64,000 nucleotides of DNA, from positions 2,170,001-2,234,000 of the forward strand of contig JAPXFQ010002804.1 in assembly GCA_028564705.1 (NCBI GenBank). Direction: 5' to 3'. Positions 1 through 10,639 of this stretch are shown here, piece by piece. Numbering within the stretch: position 1 is the stretch's first letter; each line of letters opens with the position of its first letter. The notes under the pieces were generated by a model that was not told the DNA's origin, did no database searches, and worked only from the letters and a program-made list of their open reading frames with translations. The translations under genes and the position numbers were made by a program. The DNA comes from Apricaphanius iberus (taxonomy: Eukaryota > Chordata > Actinopteri > Cyprinodontiformes > Aphaniidae).

Positions 1-880
1 ATCAGAGGGAGAGTTAATTAGTTAGACTGGGTTTAAACAGGCAGAATACCAGCCATATCGGGGGAGGAATTTCGCAGGCTTGGGTAGCTGAAATAATATT
101 AACATATTTCTATTCACAAGTTAGTGTCCTAGTCAGGGAAAATACAGCTTAATGTGTTGAAGCTTTGGAAACGGTTGCTTTATTCTGTGCAGCACTTTAA
201 TTTAGTGGTTCTCCTGTAATGTGAGTGATAATGTGTTGAAGTTCATAGTTACCGGTGAAAATGCAACACATCTGATGGTAAATGTAATTTTGAAGAAGAT
301 GCACTAATACTGTACACTGTAAAAATTATTTGTGTAGTATTAAATAAAGAAGACGAGATCTGGACATGGATGGCAGCGCTCCAGTGATTATTTCTCTCCC
401 CTTTTCATATGTTTTTTCAGATCCTGTTTTTCCTCCATTATACCAGCCCCAATCTGGAGCCTGTAACAGGTGCAATAATCCTGTGGATCTCCTGCTGAAA
501 TGTCTCAAAAGTTCCTTTAATTTCCCAACCATTAACCAACTGAATATTCAGACATAACTCTTACGTTTATCTTCAGGTAACAAGGTTCATGGGTTTGGAA
601 AAATCACTTTGTAGGTTCTGTATGTATCAGACCAGAATTAATGTTCCTAAACCTCAACCATGTTGCACTATTGTTGTATCAGATGGGTAGTTAATGAGAA
701 GCCATCTAAAATATGTAGTATCTCATAAAGACATATGTGTGTATCTCTTTTTATAGGGGGATCACACACGAGGTACAAAAGATAATTATGGTTACCTTTG
801 GATTTCGGACTAAATAAGTTTATTAAAATGTATAAACAATTTGTTGAATGAATTGGTATGATTATTTCTCCACTGTAGAG
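1..880. other. No gene recognised
   Basis: This is AT-rich sequence upstream of the Penelope-like element. Short open frames on both strands around 326-557 have no domain I recognise. A pyrimidine tract followed by CAG near 400-420 resembles a splice acceptor, but nothing else supports an exon. Confidence 0.5.
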
Positions 881-894
881 TTTTCTCCAGAGGA

Positions 895-940
895 CATCTT
901 GATTAGAATTTTTGTAAAACTCAGATTGGTAGAGAATCGA
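895..940 (-). repeat. Inverted extension of PLE repeat
   Basis: These 46 bases are the reverse complement of 1060-1105 inside the left direct repeat. Such an inverted tail at the left end is typical of PLE integration products. Confidence 0.9.
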
Positions 941-1131
941 AGCAGCAGGGGGCGACACCGTCCCCTGCTGCCCACACATAAACGGAGGCAACAACACGAT
1001 CAACGATAGCTCTGATGAAGGCGGAAGTGTAACGCCGAAACATGTCAGCAGAAGGTAATTCGATTCTCTACCAATCTGAGTTTTACAAAAATTCTAATCA
1101 AGATGTCAACATGACACTCAGAAAGAACATA
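940..1131 (+). repeat. PLE left direct repeat (pLTR)
   Basis: It matches 3605-3796 at a constant offset of 2665 bases, so there are no indels. I saw one substitution by eye (at the C/A in the ACAACACG versus ACAACAAG segment). It contains the hammerhead motif and the first ATG of the open frame. Confidence 0.92.
1005..1051 (+). ncRNA. Hammerhead ribozyme motif, left PLE repeat
   Basis: The conserved core CTGATGA lies at 1012-1018 and GAAA at 1037-1040. They are joined by a four-pair stem II (GGCG 1020-1023 with CGCC 1033-1036) closing a nine-base loop. The GAAA is followed by ACATGT and C1046, giving the A15.1-U16.1 pair and a GUC cleavage triplet with a minimal, self-complementary stem III. 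Stem I is short: AGC 1047-1049 pairs with GCT 1009-1011. Predicted cleavage is after C1046. Hammerhead motifs of this minimal type with tiny stem III are known from PLE repeats. One oddity is an extra A (1019) between the core and stem II, which could weaken activity. Confidence 0.72.
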
Positions 1132-3674
1132 ACGAGATTTAAAGAAAAATATGGAAAAGAAGCAATGACAGACTTCCGTTTATTAGAAAAACTACACTTA
1201 AAACTGGCACGTCTGAGGAACCACCATCGCTTCAATCTACGTTGTCGGGATGAAGAAATCACACCCAAAAGCTTGCAATTGAAGACGCCTATCAAAACCA
1301 GGACGGCACAAAACATAATGGACAAAACAAAGAAAGCACTTCTCAAAGAACGAATAAGGATCATCATAACAAAACAAAGACAAGTGGAATACGAACTGGA
1401 AAACAAGCAGCTGGACCTAATAAAAAACTACAATCTAGACGAAACAATGGAAACACAAATAAAAGAACACATGACAGAAAAACAAGAAATAGAGTTCATC
1501 AAGGTAAGACAAAGACATTTAAATAAATTAAAAAAATTAATCGAGCAAAAAAAGAAGAGAATAGAAAAGCAAGACAATACTACAAAAAACACTTGGATAT
1601 GCAACCTGTCACAACATAAATTAACACAAACAGAAGAAAACATATTGAAAAAAGGTCTAAATTATGCCTTAACACCAAAAAAAATACCATATGAAGAATT
1701 CATAGTGGCAACTGAACTGGCATGCCAACATATAAAAGACGAAAGCAAAACAGCAGAACTGAGAAATAGCATAGTAGGAATACTAAAAAACAGCACGATA
1801 AAACATAGCAACGTCACAAAAGAAGAAAGAGCAGCCGTCACAGCACTAGCAAAAAATGACGATATCATCATCCTACCAGCAGATAAAGGAAGAACCACAG
1901 TGATTATGGACAAAGACAGATACAAACGACAAATGGAACAAATGCTAGAAGACAAAAACACATACAAAACAATAAAAAAAAGACCCAACAGAAGAAATCA
2001 AAAGAAAAATGAAGAGATCATTGAAAACACTACAGGAAAAAGGTAAAATAACATAAGTAACATACAAACAATGGATCCCAACAGCAAACATAATTCCAAG
2101 AATATACGGAACCCCAAAAGTTCACAAGAAAGACATCCCTCTAAGACCAATAGTTGACAGCATAGGAACGCCTACATACAACATGGCCAAAGATATAAGC
2201 CGAATCATTAGCCCACTACTAGGCAACACAGACCAACATTGCAAGAACACTACAGAATTAGCCAACGAACTCAAAAAAATCAAAATAGAGGAAACAGATA
2301 TATTAATTTCACATGATGTCATTTCACTCTTTACAAAAACTCCCATCTAAAAAACTATCGACATAGTAAAATACAGACTCAAACAAGACAGAACACTAAA
2401 AAAAAGAACAAATCTAGAAACAGAAGACATAATACAACTAATAAAACTGATAACAGACTCCTCCTACTTCACCTATAACGGACTCATCTACAAACAGCTA
2501 GAAGGTTTTGCAATGGGAAACCCACTATCAGCCACACTATGCGAATTTTTTATGGAAGACCTAGAACAAAAAGCCATATCGACACCCCCTTCAAACTGTA
2601 AAATAAAACTTTGGAAAAGATACGTAGATGACATACTAGAAATAATACCCAAAGGACACACAGCAGAACTAACACAACATTTAAACAACCTGGACGAAAC
2701 GAAGAACATCAAGTTCACATACGAAGAAGAAAAAGACAACAGCATAACATTCATGGACATGAAAATAACCAGACAGTTGGACGGAACTCTAAAAATAAAT
2801 ACATATAGAAAACCAACACATACGGATCAATACCTACTATGGACATCAGAACACCCGACAATACATAAAATGTTGGTCATCAGAACCTTGTACAGCCGAG
2901 CCAATATGATAACAGAAGAACAAGACCGCCAAATAGAGGACCAACACATAAAACATGCACTCAAAAACTGTGGCTATCCAACTTGGGCATTGAAGAATGG
3001 AAAACAAAAAGTAAACAACAATACTAACAGGAAACCATCTAGAGGAACGAAAAGCACAGAGAAACCAGAATCTAAACCAGTCATAACTCTTCCCTACATT
3101 AAAGGAATAACAGAAAAAATAATAACAGTAATGAAAAAACACAAAATCAACACACCAATGAAACCACACATCACGTTAAAACAAAAACTGGTGCATCCAA
3201 AAGACAAAATACCATCAAAAGAAAAATGTGGCGTCGTCTATGAAATCCCATGCAAACTGTGCAATAAAACATACATAGGAGAAACTGGACGTCAACTCAA
3301 CACACGAAAAATAGAATACCAGAAAGAATGTGAGAAAGAAACAAAACGAAGATACACAAGAGCAACAAAACAAGAAGCATTAAGTACAATAAAAAAAATC
3401 AGCCATAACGGACCATTGCACAAGAGAAAACCATAACATGGACTGGGACAACACAAGGATCATCAACACAGAACAACAAAAATACAAAAGATGGATTAAG
3501 GAAGCGATAGAAATAAGAAGACGTGCACATAACACCATGAACCGGGATGATGGAGTCTACACATTAGATCACAGCTGGGACTGCATCATCGCCAAGGGAG
3601 AAGCAAGCAGCAGGGGGCGACACCGTCCCCTGCTGCCCACACATAAACGGAGGCAACAACAAGATCAACGATAG
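1042..3674 (+). pseudogene. PLE reverse transcriptase with GIY-YIG endonuclease, broken
   Basis: This polyprotein copies element RNA and nicks the target. The first ATG (1042) sits inside the ribozyme; a downstream ATG at 1111 is an alternative start. The N-terminal third is lysine-rich and helical, with the PLE-typical ILPADKGRTTVIMDKDRY near residue 277. After a frame slip come RT motifs: HDVISLF (around 2315), GFAMGNPLSATLCEFFMED and YVDDIL (around 2620), the catalytic aspartates being intact. The C-terminal endonuclease has VVYEIPC, CX2C, TYIGETGRQ, then DHC..ENHNMDWD and KEAIEIRR-like residues up to NRDDG. Defects are a shift in the A8 run at 1974-1981, TAA at 2054-2056, TAA at 2348-2350, and a shift in the A8 run at 3391-3398. 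The last frame reads on into the right repeat and stops at 3674. Identification is firm; it cannot be translated whole. Confidence 0.92.
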
Positions 3675-3796
3675 CTCTGATGAAGGCGGAAGTGTAACGC
3701 CGAAACATGTCAGCAGAAGGTAATTCGATTCTCTACCAATCTGAGTTTTACAAAAATTCTAATCAAGATGTCAACATGACACTCAGAAAGAACATA
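3605..3796 (+). repeat. PLE right direct repeat (pLTR)
   Basis: Second copy of the 940-1131 repeat, almost identical. The end of the endonuclease frame overlaps its first 70 bases. Confidence 0.92.
3670..3716 (+). ncRNA. Hammerhead ribozyme motif, right PLE repeat
   Basis: Same motif as at 1005-1051: CTGATGA at 3677-3683, GGCG/CGCC stem II, GAAA at 3702-3705, and predicted cleavage after C3711. All core bases are the same in both repeats. In a readthrough transcript the two sites would release a 2665-nt unit. Confidence 0.72.
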
Positions 3797-3819
3797 CCGA
3801 AGAGATTTTCTCCAGAGGA

Positions 3820-5067
3820 ATTTTTTTAACATCCTGCAAATATGAAATATCTGATTTATGTTTTGTACATATATTTAATGAATCTTTAACAATTATATGG
3901 AACACAGACAATCGAAAGAACAAAACATTTGACTCATAAATACATTAGAGTCAACTGTTAGCTGCATGTATGCAAACTAATAAAAAATAGTGAATAGGAT
4001 GAGCACTGTACAATTTTTTTACGGCATACATTGATACTATAATGCAAATGCTTTTGGGAATTCCTTAAGTATTCAGTCCAATATATGACAAAAATGGTTT
4101 CCATGTTTTGTCAAAACATATAGTTTCTTGTTTTTTTTAGTTATTCAGTTAAGGCGGAGTCCTTCTCTTGAACAGAAAATTAGCTTTCGCTTGAGCTTTC
4201 TTTTATATTTATCAGTAATTATTGGGTCATTTTTTTCCAAAAACCAAAAGTAAAGGGTTGTTTAAAATAATAGACAAAGTTAGTTAACTGAGACAAATCA
4301 AAAACGGGAAAATTGCATTTACATTTTTACAAGCATAATTCCATTCATCATCAGTAATGTTGCTGTTAAGTTTCCCTTCATTCATTCCCTAAATGGGGCA
4401 TTTTGAAGAATTGTAAAATGTGCTAATTAAAGTAGACAACATGGTCGAAAATAGCTCTTTCTGTGTTTATATGCTATTATAGACCACAAGTGTAGTGTTT
4501 CTCCAAATAAAATTCTTAACCTGTAAGTACTGGAAAATGTACTTGTTTGAAAAAATTTTTTTCAACTAGTTATTAAATAGTAAAGGGAAAAATCTTCCCA
4601 AGAAATCCAAAATGTTCAGTTGTTAAACAGGAGATCACTGAGCCTTCTCTTTTGTGTAGTGTTCACTGTCTTCCTTTCAACAATCCAGACATCCTTTTGG
4701 TGTTTTTTTTCCGCCCACACACTTTAAACCAATACTATTTGTAGCTTTTAAAGCATTAATTCAATGCTAAAATTTTCCTAAATGCTGTTTGAATATTTAT
4801 TTTGTTAAAACACTAAAAATGCATATAAAAAGATCATTAAAGAGTTTAAAAATGTTGTGGGGGGTGAAATGTATCTGCCCTACCAAAACCAGGGATTGTG
4901 TGTACGGCTGTTGGTCTAAAACTTGGCCCCTTTATAAATATTTTGTTCCTTTAATGGCCCCATACTGAGAATAATCCTAGATCTGTCACCTGTTAGGATG
5001 ATCAACAAATGTTGTGGAGCACTAGCTTTTTATCATAGTATTGTAGCCCACTATCGTTTAATAAAAA
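3820..5067. other. AT-rich stretch, nothing recognised
   Basis: Low-complexity, A/T-run-rich DNA with no long open frame, no terminal repeats and no familiar element ends on either strand. Confidence 0.5.
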
Positions 5068-6191
5068 TTAAAGGGGCAGGGTGGCATGTAGTATACACTT
5101 TTTAAAGCTTTTCATTACATTCTTATATCATTGCCTCAAGAAAAAAAAAAAACGCCCCTACATTTTGATTAACGTCAACAGCAATCAGCTATCAGCTGTG
5201 GACATTAGGTTATACCTAGTTATATTTCCCAGTTGCGCAATGCCTTCTGGGAAAAGAAAAGTCAGGCGCACCGAAGATGCTACAGTACTGTAACATCAGT
5301 GATGCTGGGACTGACATGGAGTCACCGCATCAGCACAACATTGGGGAAATACTGATAAACACCGTGGCTAATCAAGCCGAGCTGCAGGACATCAGTTTTT
5401 TTCTATGCAGAGACAGGAATAAAAAAAATAAACATTATAAAGCGGTTAAACTATTTAGACATGAAAGCTCTTAAGAGGTTTGTTGGTGGCTCTAAAAAGA
5501 GCTGCTTTGGCTGAAAAAGGCCCCACTCTCTCCGCTAAGAAGTGAGTGAATAAACAGCTTTCTTACCCGGACAGCCTCTCTGTAGGAGTAAATATGACCC
5601 ATGCCTGTCTTCACCATGGTACATCCCACACCGCTCATATATTATACTATACACTTTTACTAACCACAGACAGATGGACAGCCGCTCAGCATTGTGGCTG
5701 GTGTCTTGGCAAGTGAAGCTTGGACTGACACAGGACAACGGTTCCTCAAACTGGGCCTGCCGATGCAGCAAGGTGCCGGTGTTTATGAATCTTTCGGATT
5801 CTCCGCTGTAGCGGTCCCAGCTTTGCCTGAGGCCAGGCCAAACACGTAATGTGGTCAGCTCGGGGACTAGAGCCCACCTTCAGCAGTGCTTCACATGTTG
5901 GGCTTGAGACAGCGAGAATATTGTGATGACGTTGAAGACAGCATGTCGAACAAGGAATGTCCGAGGCCCTTAAAGAGACATGGAGCTAATTTCAAGGGAT
6001 TTAGATCAGACATGTTGTGAGTGCAATATTTCAAATAGGTAGTATATATCATTTATTGAACTTACAGATCGATTTTCAGTGATATTATAGCTGTACTGTA
6101 CCCCAGAATTGCTCTATCTGCCTGAGACGAACGTGCCAACTCCCCTTGAAAACGTCAATACATAAATATATTTTCCAGACTGCAGCTTTAA
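5068..6191 (+). mobile_element. Candidate TTAA-flanked DNA element
   Basis: The left end reads TTAAAGGGGCAGGGTGG and the right end, reversed, TTAAAGCTGCAGTCTGG; I count 13 of 17 bases matching. TTAA targets are used by piggyBac and Kolobok elements. Inside, an ATG near 5240 begins MPSGKRKVRRTEDATV and, after a frame change, an open stretch (from about 5310) reads DMESPHQHNIGEIL..., which could be a transposase or accessory exon remnant. Part of this element (5151-5544) recurs at 50022-50356. The boundaries are inferred from short inverted ends only, so the call is tentative. Confidence 0.35.
5151..5544 (+). repeat. Dispersed repeat, copy 1 (partner at 50022-50356)
   Basis: It shares an ordered series of blocks with 50022-50356, from CGCCCCTACATTTTGATTA to CGCTAAGAAGTGAG. 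The second copy lacks about 60 bases near its left side. Both copies carry an AAGAGGTTTGTTGGTGGCTC block that ends in a hairpin, discussed under the second copy. Confidence 0.8.
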
Positions 6192-7130
6192 TTGGTCCCC
6201 TCTCACAGCTGTAACTTGTTCTAATCAGCCCACTCCGTTTTATTCAGTAATTTACTCCCCCATTATTTAAGATGCTCTTTTTCTTTCACTCCTTGCTAGA
6301 TTCTCTTGTTTACTCCATTATCGTCTTAATTCTTGTTATTTTATCAATAAAACTTCTCATTTCAACTGCCGGCTCCTCCTCAGCCTAGATTTTGACTTGC
6401 TATTCTCTATTGGAAACCAGATCGTTTGTTGATGTCTGAACTGGGCTCCAGTGATAATGGTAGTGTTTGAAGATCACCTACCTTAATCTGTCTTAACGGC
6501 TTCTCTGTAAGCCCTCCTGGATACAGCTCCAATTTCTTACATCTTCCAGAACTTCATCCTCCAACGGATCGCTGCTCACCAGCTGCTACCTGGAAATACA
6601 CGATGAAACATCATTGGACAATGAAACTGCAAGCAATTGCCAGCCTCACCTCCCTGGGGATACTTTCCTTCCTCTGGAACTCCAACCATGTTTGCATCAG
6701 TCCATTTGATCCCCGTTCATTCTCAGTCCATTATCTGTACTTTCAAGACTAACGTGTTCCTGGAACTGGGTCTTAAAATTCTGCCAAATCATCTCTTGTT
6801 TACAGTCTTGCAATAAAACAGTTTGTGTTACATCTGCCATTGCATCAAGAATCACTGCCTTCACTAAAATCTAAATAAAACCATGACAGTTTATGAATAA
6901 TCATCACTTATAGACTTTTTTTTTCTCAGTGCAGATAGGGGAGGCATAAAGTCAACTGCATCTAAAACTATTCAGAAAAGTCTGTTTATTATTAAAAAAC
7001 CTGCCAAATGTGCTTATCTTTAAAGTTAATGATAGAAAATGAAAAACTAAACCTGCATAACTTGAAGTGAATAAGTGAGAAAGTGCATCAAGACATGGCG
7101 CATGTCAAAGTTAAGAATTTGTAGCATTTT
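6192..7130. other. No gene recognised
   Basis: Moderate-complexity DNA. 6480-6890 reads like a spliced-transcript or retroelement 3' UTR (C/T-rich, two AATAAA-type signals near 6810 and 6875), but I find no coding match and no second copy in the window. Confidence 0.4.
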
Positions 7131-7574
7131 AATTCAATTCAATTCACTTTTATTTATATAGCGCCAATTCACAACAAATGTCATCTCAAGGAACTTTATA
7201 ACAAAAGTCGTTTCCATCCAATTATACAAACATTCCAATCAGTTAAAAGTTTTCTATGTAAGGAATCCCAGCAGATTGCGTTGAGTCATCGACGTGAGGT
7301 TGTGCCCGGATCATGCAGACTCCAACCACAGCAATTCCTCAGCAATCCCTCATACCGAGCAAGCATGTAGTGACAGGAAAAACTCCCTTTTAACAGGAAG
7401 AAACCTCCGGCAGAACCTGGCTTGGTACAAGCGGTCATCTGCCACGACCTGGGGGTCTGAGAAGACAGAGAAGAGACAGCATGGAGGATGCTCTGTGACT
7501 TTGAGCATCATTTGGACCGATGTTCCCCATCCAGCAGGGGGCATTGTAGTTAAGCAGGGTACCAGACCATGTGG
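7131..7574 (-). mobile_element. L2-like LINE 3' end (minus strand)
   Basis: On the minus strand this ends in GGCGCTATATAAATAAAA followed by (TTGAA)n repeats at 7131-7145, the usual 3' tail of fish L2-like LINEs. The same 3' UTR text occurs on the plus strand at 58340-58686 and a piece of it at 42536-42660. Only 3' UTR and tail are present, as expected for a severely 5'-truncated insertion. Confidence 0.8.
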
Positions 7575-7582
7575 AGCTTAAT

Positions 7583-7880
7583 TAGGGCTGTCAAATTTAA
7601 CACGTTAACAAATGGTTAATTAATTCATAGAATTAACGGGATTAATTTGATTTAAAGCAATTCACGCACCAGAATACCGCCCTCTTTAACTTTTTTCAAA
7701 AAAAAAATTCCATTATCTCTCCTTTTTTTTTCTTTAAATATGAGAGCAGTGGCATCCAGATCTATCCTTTTACACCAGAATTTTTTTTGGGTCAAATTTA
7801 GGAATGTTAATTGATCGTGATTAATTCGCAGCTACCCTGTGATTAATTATATGAAACTTTTTAATCGTTTGACAGCCCTA
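7583..7880. mobile_element. hAT-type MITE, 298 bp
   Basis: The ends are TAGGGCTGTCAAA and TTTGACAGCCCTA, perfect 13-bp inverted repeats. Flanking 8-mers AGCTTAAT and AATTTAAT match at 6 of 8, fitting an aged hAT target duplication. There is no coding sequence. It sits directly at the upstream edge of the LINE fragment. Confidence 0.85.
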
Positions 7881-7888
7881 AATTTAAT

Positions 7889-9471
7889 ACAACAGCTTTT
7901 TTTCCCTTACGATCAGTGATAAATCATTCTTCAACTGATCACCTTCTAAATGCCAAATATTAGCTAATCTACTATTTGGAAACTCTTTTGGAGCTAAAAT
8001 CAATATTTTTCTTGTAAGAATAATATCTTTGTTTCACACGTTCACACGTTTGTTTTGGTAAACTGGCAGACACAGAGTCCAGCATCTACATATGCTCATG
8101 TGATCAGCCAGCATCACAATCTTTACTTTAGGGATATCAGAAACCATTATATTTTCAGGATTTCAAACTCTTAGATGCATTTTTTTTCAAGCACTTATTC
8201 ATAGAAAACTCTCAGCCTGAAGTAAGGCCCTTCATCTCAGACTATTCCTTTAGGCTGACGGAGGAGCCAGAGCCTGGAGTTACGCCCTATACCTTGGCTC
8301 TGCTGCGTGCGTGGAGGAGGAAATGGAGAGCTTGGTACTCTGTAAAATCCTTGCAGTTCACCAGAGAAATACCAACATGTTCTGGAAAAAGGCATTCTGA
8401 TAAACCAGGCGATCTTAAAGTGGGATCACACTGCGTTTCTCAAAAGACTGCTTCATGTCACACTGTGCGAGCTCCACCAAGGTCTAGAGGTGTGTCACAC
8501 TGCACAGCCGCAAGTTTCAGTTGGACAAACATGACGTCTAGCTGTGGCAGGATGCTCCAAAAGCCAACATCACCAATGATGTACCAAAAATGACAGATGT
8601 ACAGAGCCAAGATGGTGACAAGGACAAGTAAAAATGAGTAATACTTTTGTTTCTAGACTGAATCAAATAACAAAAGGAAGACAAGGAAGATTAGGATAAA
8701 AAGACAAATTCGAATGCGCTCACGCCTGGTGAAAAGGGGACAGTTCTTTAAAGTGACAGTGTAGTTTTTGCAGTACATCTTTGAAAACAGGCATATTATG
8801 TAATAATAATTACGTAAAGCACATTAATTGCAAACTATTGGCTATATTGTAAAATATGACTTTAAAAATTCGTTTTAAATGGCAACTCTTTTCACGACAA
8901 AAGTAAAGGTCTAAGACAGCGGTGAGCACAGTGTGATCCCAGCTTCAGGGGGAGGTCAGCAGTCCCAGGGCCTCACCAAGAGCAAGCTATCTAAGCCTTC
9001 GTAGTTTGCTTCCCGCCCTGGAGAAACAGAACTACAGGTGACATAAAGCATGTGGAGCTACAATTATAAACTCTAACTCATCTATGAGGTTGATTAAAAA
9101 GATTCTGAAAATATGATTTAAAGGAACATGAGGTAGGATGAAGAAATTAAACTCACCAGTGACGCGGCCGGCACTGCAAATAACTGGAGCATAGGAGCTT
9201 ACACAAACTCTTTAAAAAAAGGCAGAAACACCTCCACAGATTTTGTGGGCACCTTTAATGTTTCTTACCTGGTCACTAGAAAAGGAGGAGCCATGTAACA
9301 TTCTGTCCCAGATCAAGTTGAAGAAGCCTCCATTCGTTGATCAGGTATCAGATGAATGTAACAACTGTACTTGGGTTCATTCTTTTTGGTGTATAACGCT
9401 TCATCACCGAATAACATTAAAAAACTGGACCTGCATGTTTATTTTTTCTTAGAAACCCTGCCCAATTTTAA
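7889..9471. other. No gene recognised
   Basis: Unique-looking DNA. Open frames at 8294-8593 and 9243-9452 have no motif I know. A-rich stretches with TTTAAAG-type blocks near 8749 and 9117 may be old MITE ends, but no matching partner end was found. Confidence 0.4.
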
Positions 9472-9715
9472 TGGGCCAACTGTGGCTAAGGAGTTGGGTG
9501 TTCGTCTTGTGATTGGAAGATTGCTGGTTCGAGCCCTGGCTCTGAAGGTCTCAGTCCGCTGTGTGCCTACTGGTGGTGGCCAGAGGTCCCGATGGCGCTT
9601 ACCATCACCAGTGGGTGAATGTGTGTGTGGATGGCTTACTGACTGAATGTAGTGTAAAGCGCTTTGTGGTCCTCTGACAAAAAAAACGCTATACAAATGC
9701 AGGCCAATTTGCCAT
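9472..9715 (+). mobile_element. tRNA-derived SINE
   Basis: The head has a pol III A-box-like GTGGCTAAGGAGTTGGGTG and a B box GGTTCGAGCCC at 9526-9536. The tail has GTGTAAAGCGCTTTGTGGTC followed by a degenerate CGCTATACAAATGC block, a LINE-type 3' end used by many fish SINEs. Pieces of related SINEs occur at 10219-10335 (minus) and 59975-60130 (plus). Confidence 0.75.
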
Positions 9716-10154
9716 TCATTTAAGTAAAAAATAAAATATAACAGTAAATCAACAAAGAAGTTTCTGTGGTTACCTACTTTTCAGTCAGGCTGGTTGGTAC
9801 CAATCAGATCACAAACTATGGCGATCCTAAGACCCTGTTCACATGGAAAAAAAATGAGTTTAGGTGACGTCACGCACCCCTCAGCTTCTAGAAGGAGGCC
9901 AAAAAGACAGATCGCCCCCACTGCCTACCATTGTTGTTAACTGACAGTTGTCAGCAGATCAGCGCTTCATGGCAGTGAAGGAAAAATCTATCAGCTGCAT
10001 AAATAGAAGAACAAAGCATAGTAATATTATTTAATTGGTTTCCAGCTGATAAAATACACTGCCGTCTATGGCTGAGTTTGAGTGGATGAGCCATCCATCC
10101 AGGGATCCAGTCTGATGAACGAATCTGCTCATCTCCCACACTGGATGTATGTTG

Positions 10155-10218
<64 letters not shown>
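10155..10218. repeat. (AAT)n microsatellite
   Basis: About 21 uninterrupted trinucleotide units, at the 3' end of a minus-strand SINE fragment. It produces long poly-Asn, poly-Tyr and poly-Ile frames that are not genes. Confidence 0.95.
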
Positions 10219-10219
<1 letters not shown>

Positions 10220-10335
10220 GTAGGTGAAGTGTCTTGCCCAAGGACACAACGACTGAGACAGATGGATCTGGGGCCTCTGGGGCTCAAACCAGCAACCCTC
10301 CGATTGCAGAGGCATGATGAACAAATAATGTAGAT
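10219..10335 (-). mobile_element. SINE fragment (minus strand)
   Basis: Read on the minus strand it has a B-box-like GGTTTGAGCCCC and then GTTGTGTCCTTGGGCAAGAC, a common fish SINE body. The adjoining (AAT)n probably grew from its 3' tail. Confidence 0.6.
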
Positions 10336-10639
10336 ATCTGTAAAGTGAACTGGCGACGATCATATCTGAGGAGTTTCTACACGTAGCTTTTCAGCTGTTT
10401 GTCTGTAAGCTAACTCTGTGGGTTAGCTCTTAGCTATTTCAGCTTTCTTACATGTTACTGGTTGTACAAATGGCTGCTCAATTACATGTTGGTTGTAAAT
10501 GTATTACTTTAATCCTTTATGGGTGCCTATTTATAGTACAAACTGTGGTGATGTGTTCAGCCTGACAGTGATGCCATTAGCTAGCTGTTCTCTACACAGA
10601 TTGCTGACACAGCCTGCACAGTGTAAGCTGTCAGTTCAG

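Larger units (their letters stand above)
895..3805 (+). mobile_element. Penelope-like retroelement (PLE), full structure, mutated
   Basis: The element is bounded by a 14-bp target duplication, TTTTCTCCAGAGGA, at 881-894 and 3806-3819. From left to right it has a 46-bp inverted segment, a 192-bp direct repeat (pLTR), a reverse transcriptase and GIY-YIG coding region, and the second 192-bp repeat. Direct repeats with a short inverted extension are the hallmark of PLE insertions. The coding strand is strongly A-rich, unlike the flanks. The right end after the repeat adds about nine bases before the target duplication. The reading frame is broken, so the copy is not autonomous, but its termini are preserved well enough to define the insertion exactly. 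Subfamily (Neptune, Poseidon or Penelope) is not assigned; a CX2C pair just before the YIG motif suggests a zinc-binding GIY-YIG type. Confidence 0.93.

Noticed and set aside
1098..1988. Minus-strand frames of 102, 71 and 108 aa under the PLE
   Set aside because: They are Ser/Cys/Phe-rich shadows of the A-rich PLE coding strand.
9951..10363. Poly-Asn, poly-Tyr and poly-Ile open frames
   Set aside because: Translation of the (AAT)n microsatellite.
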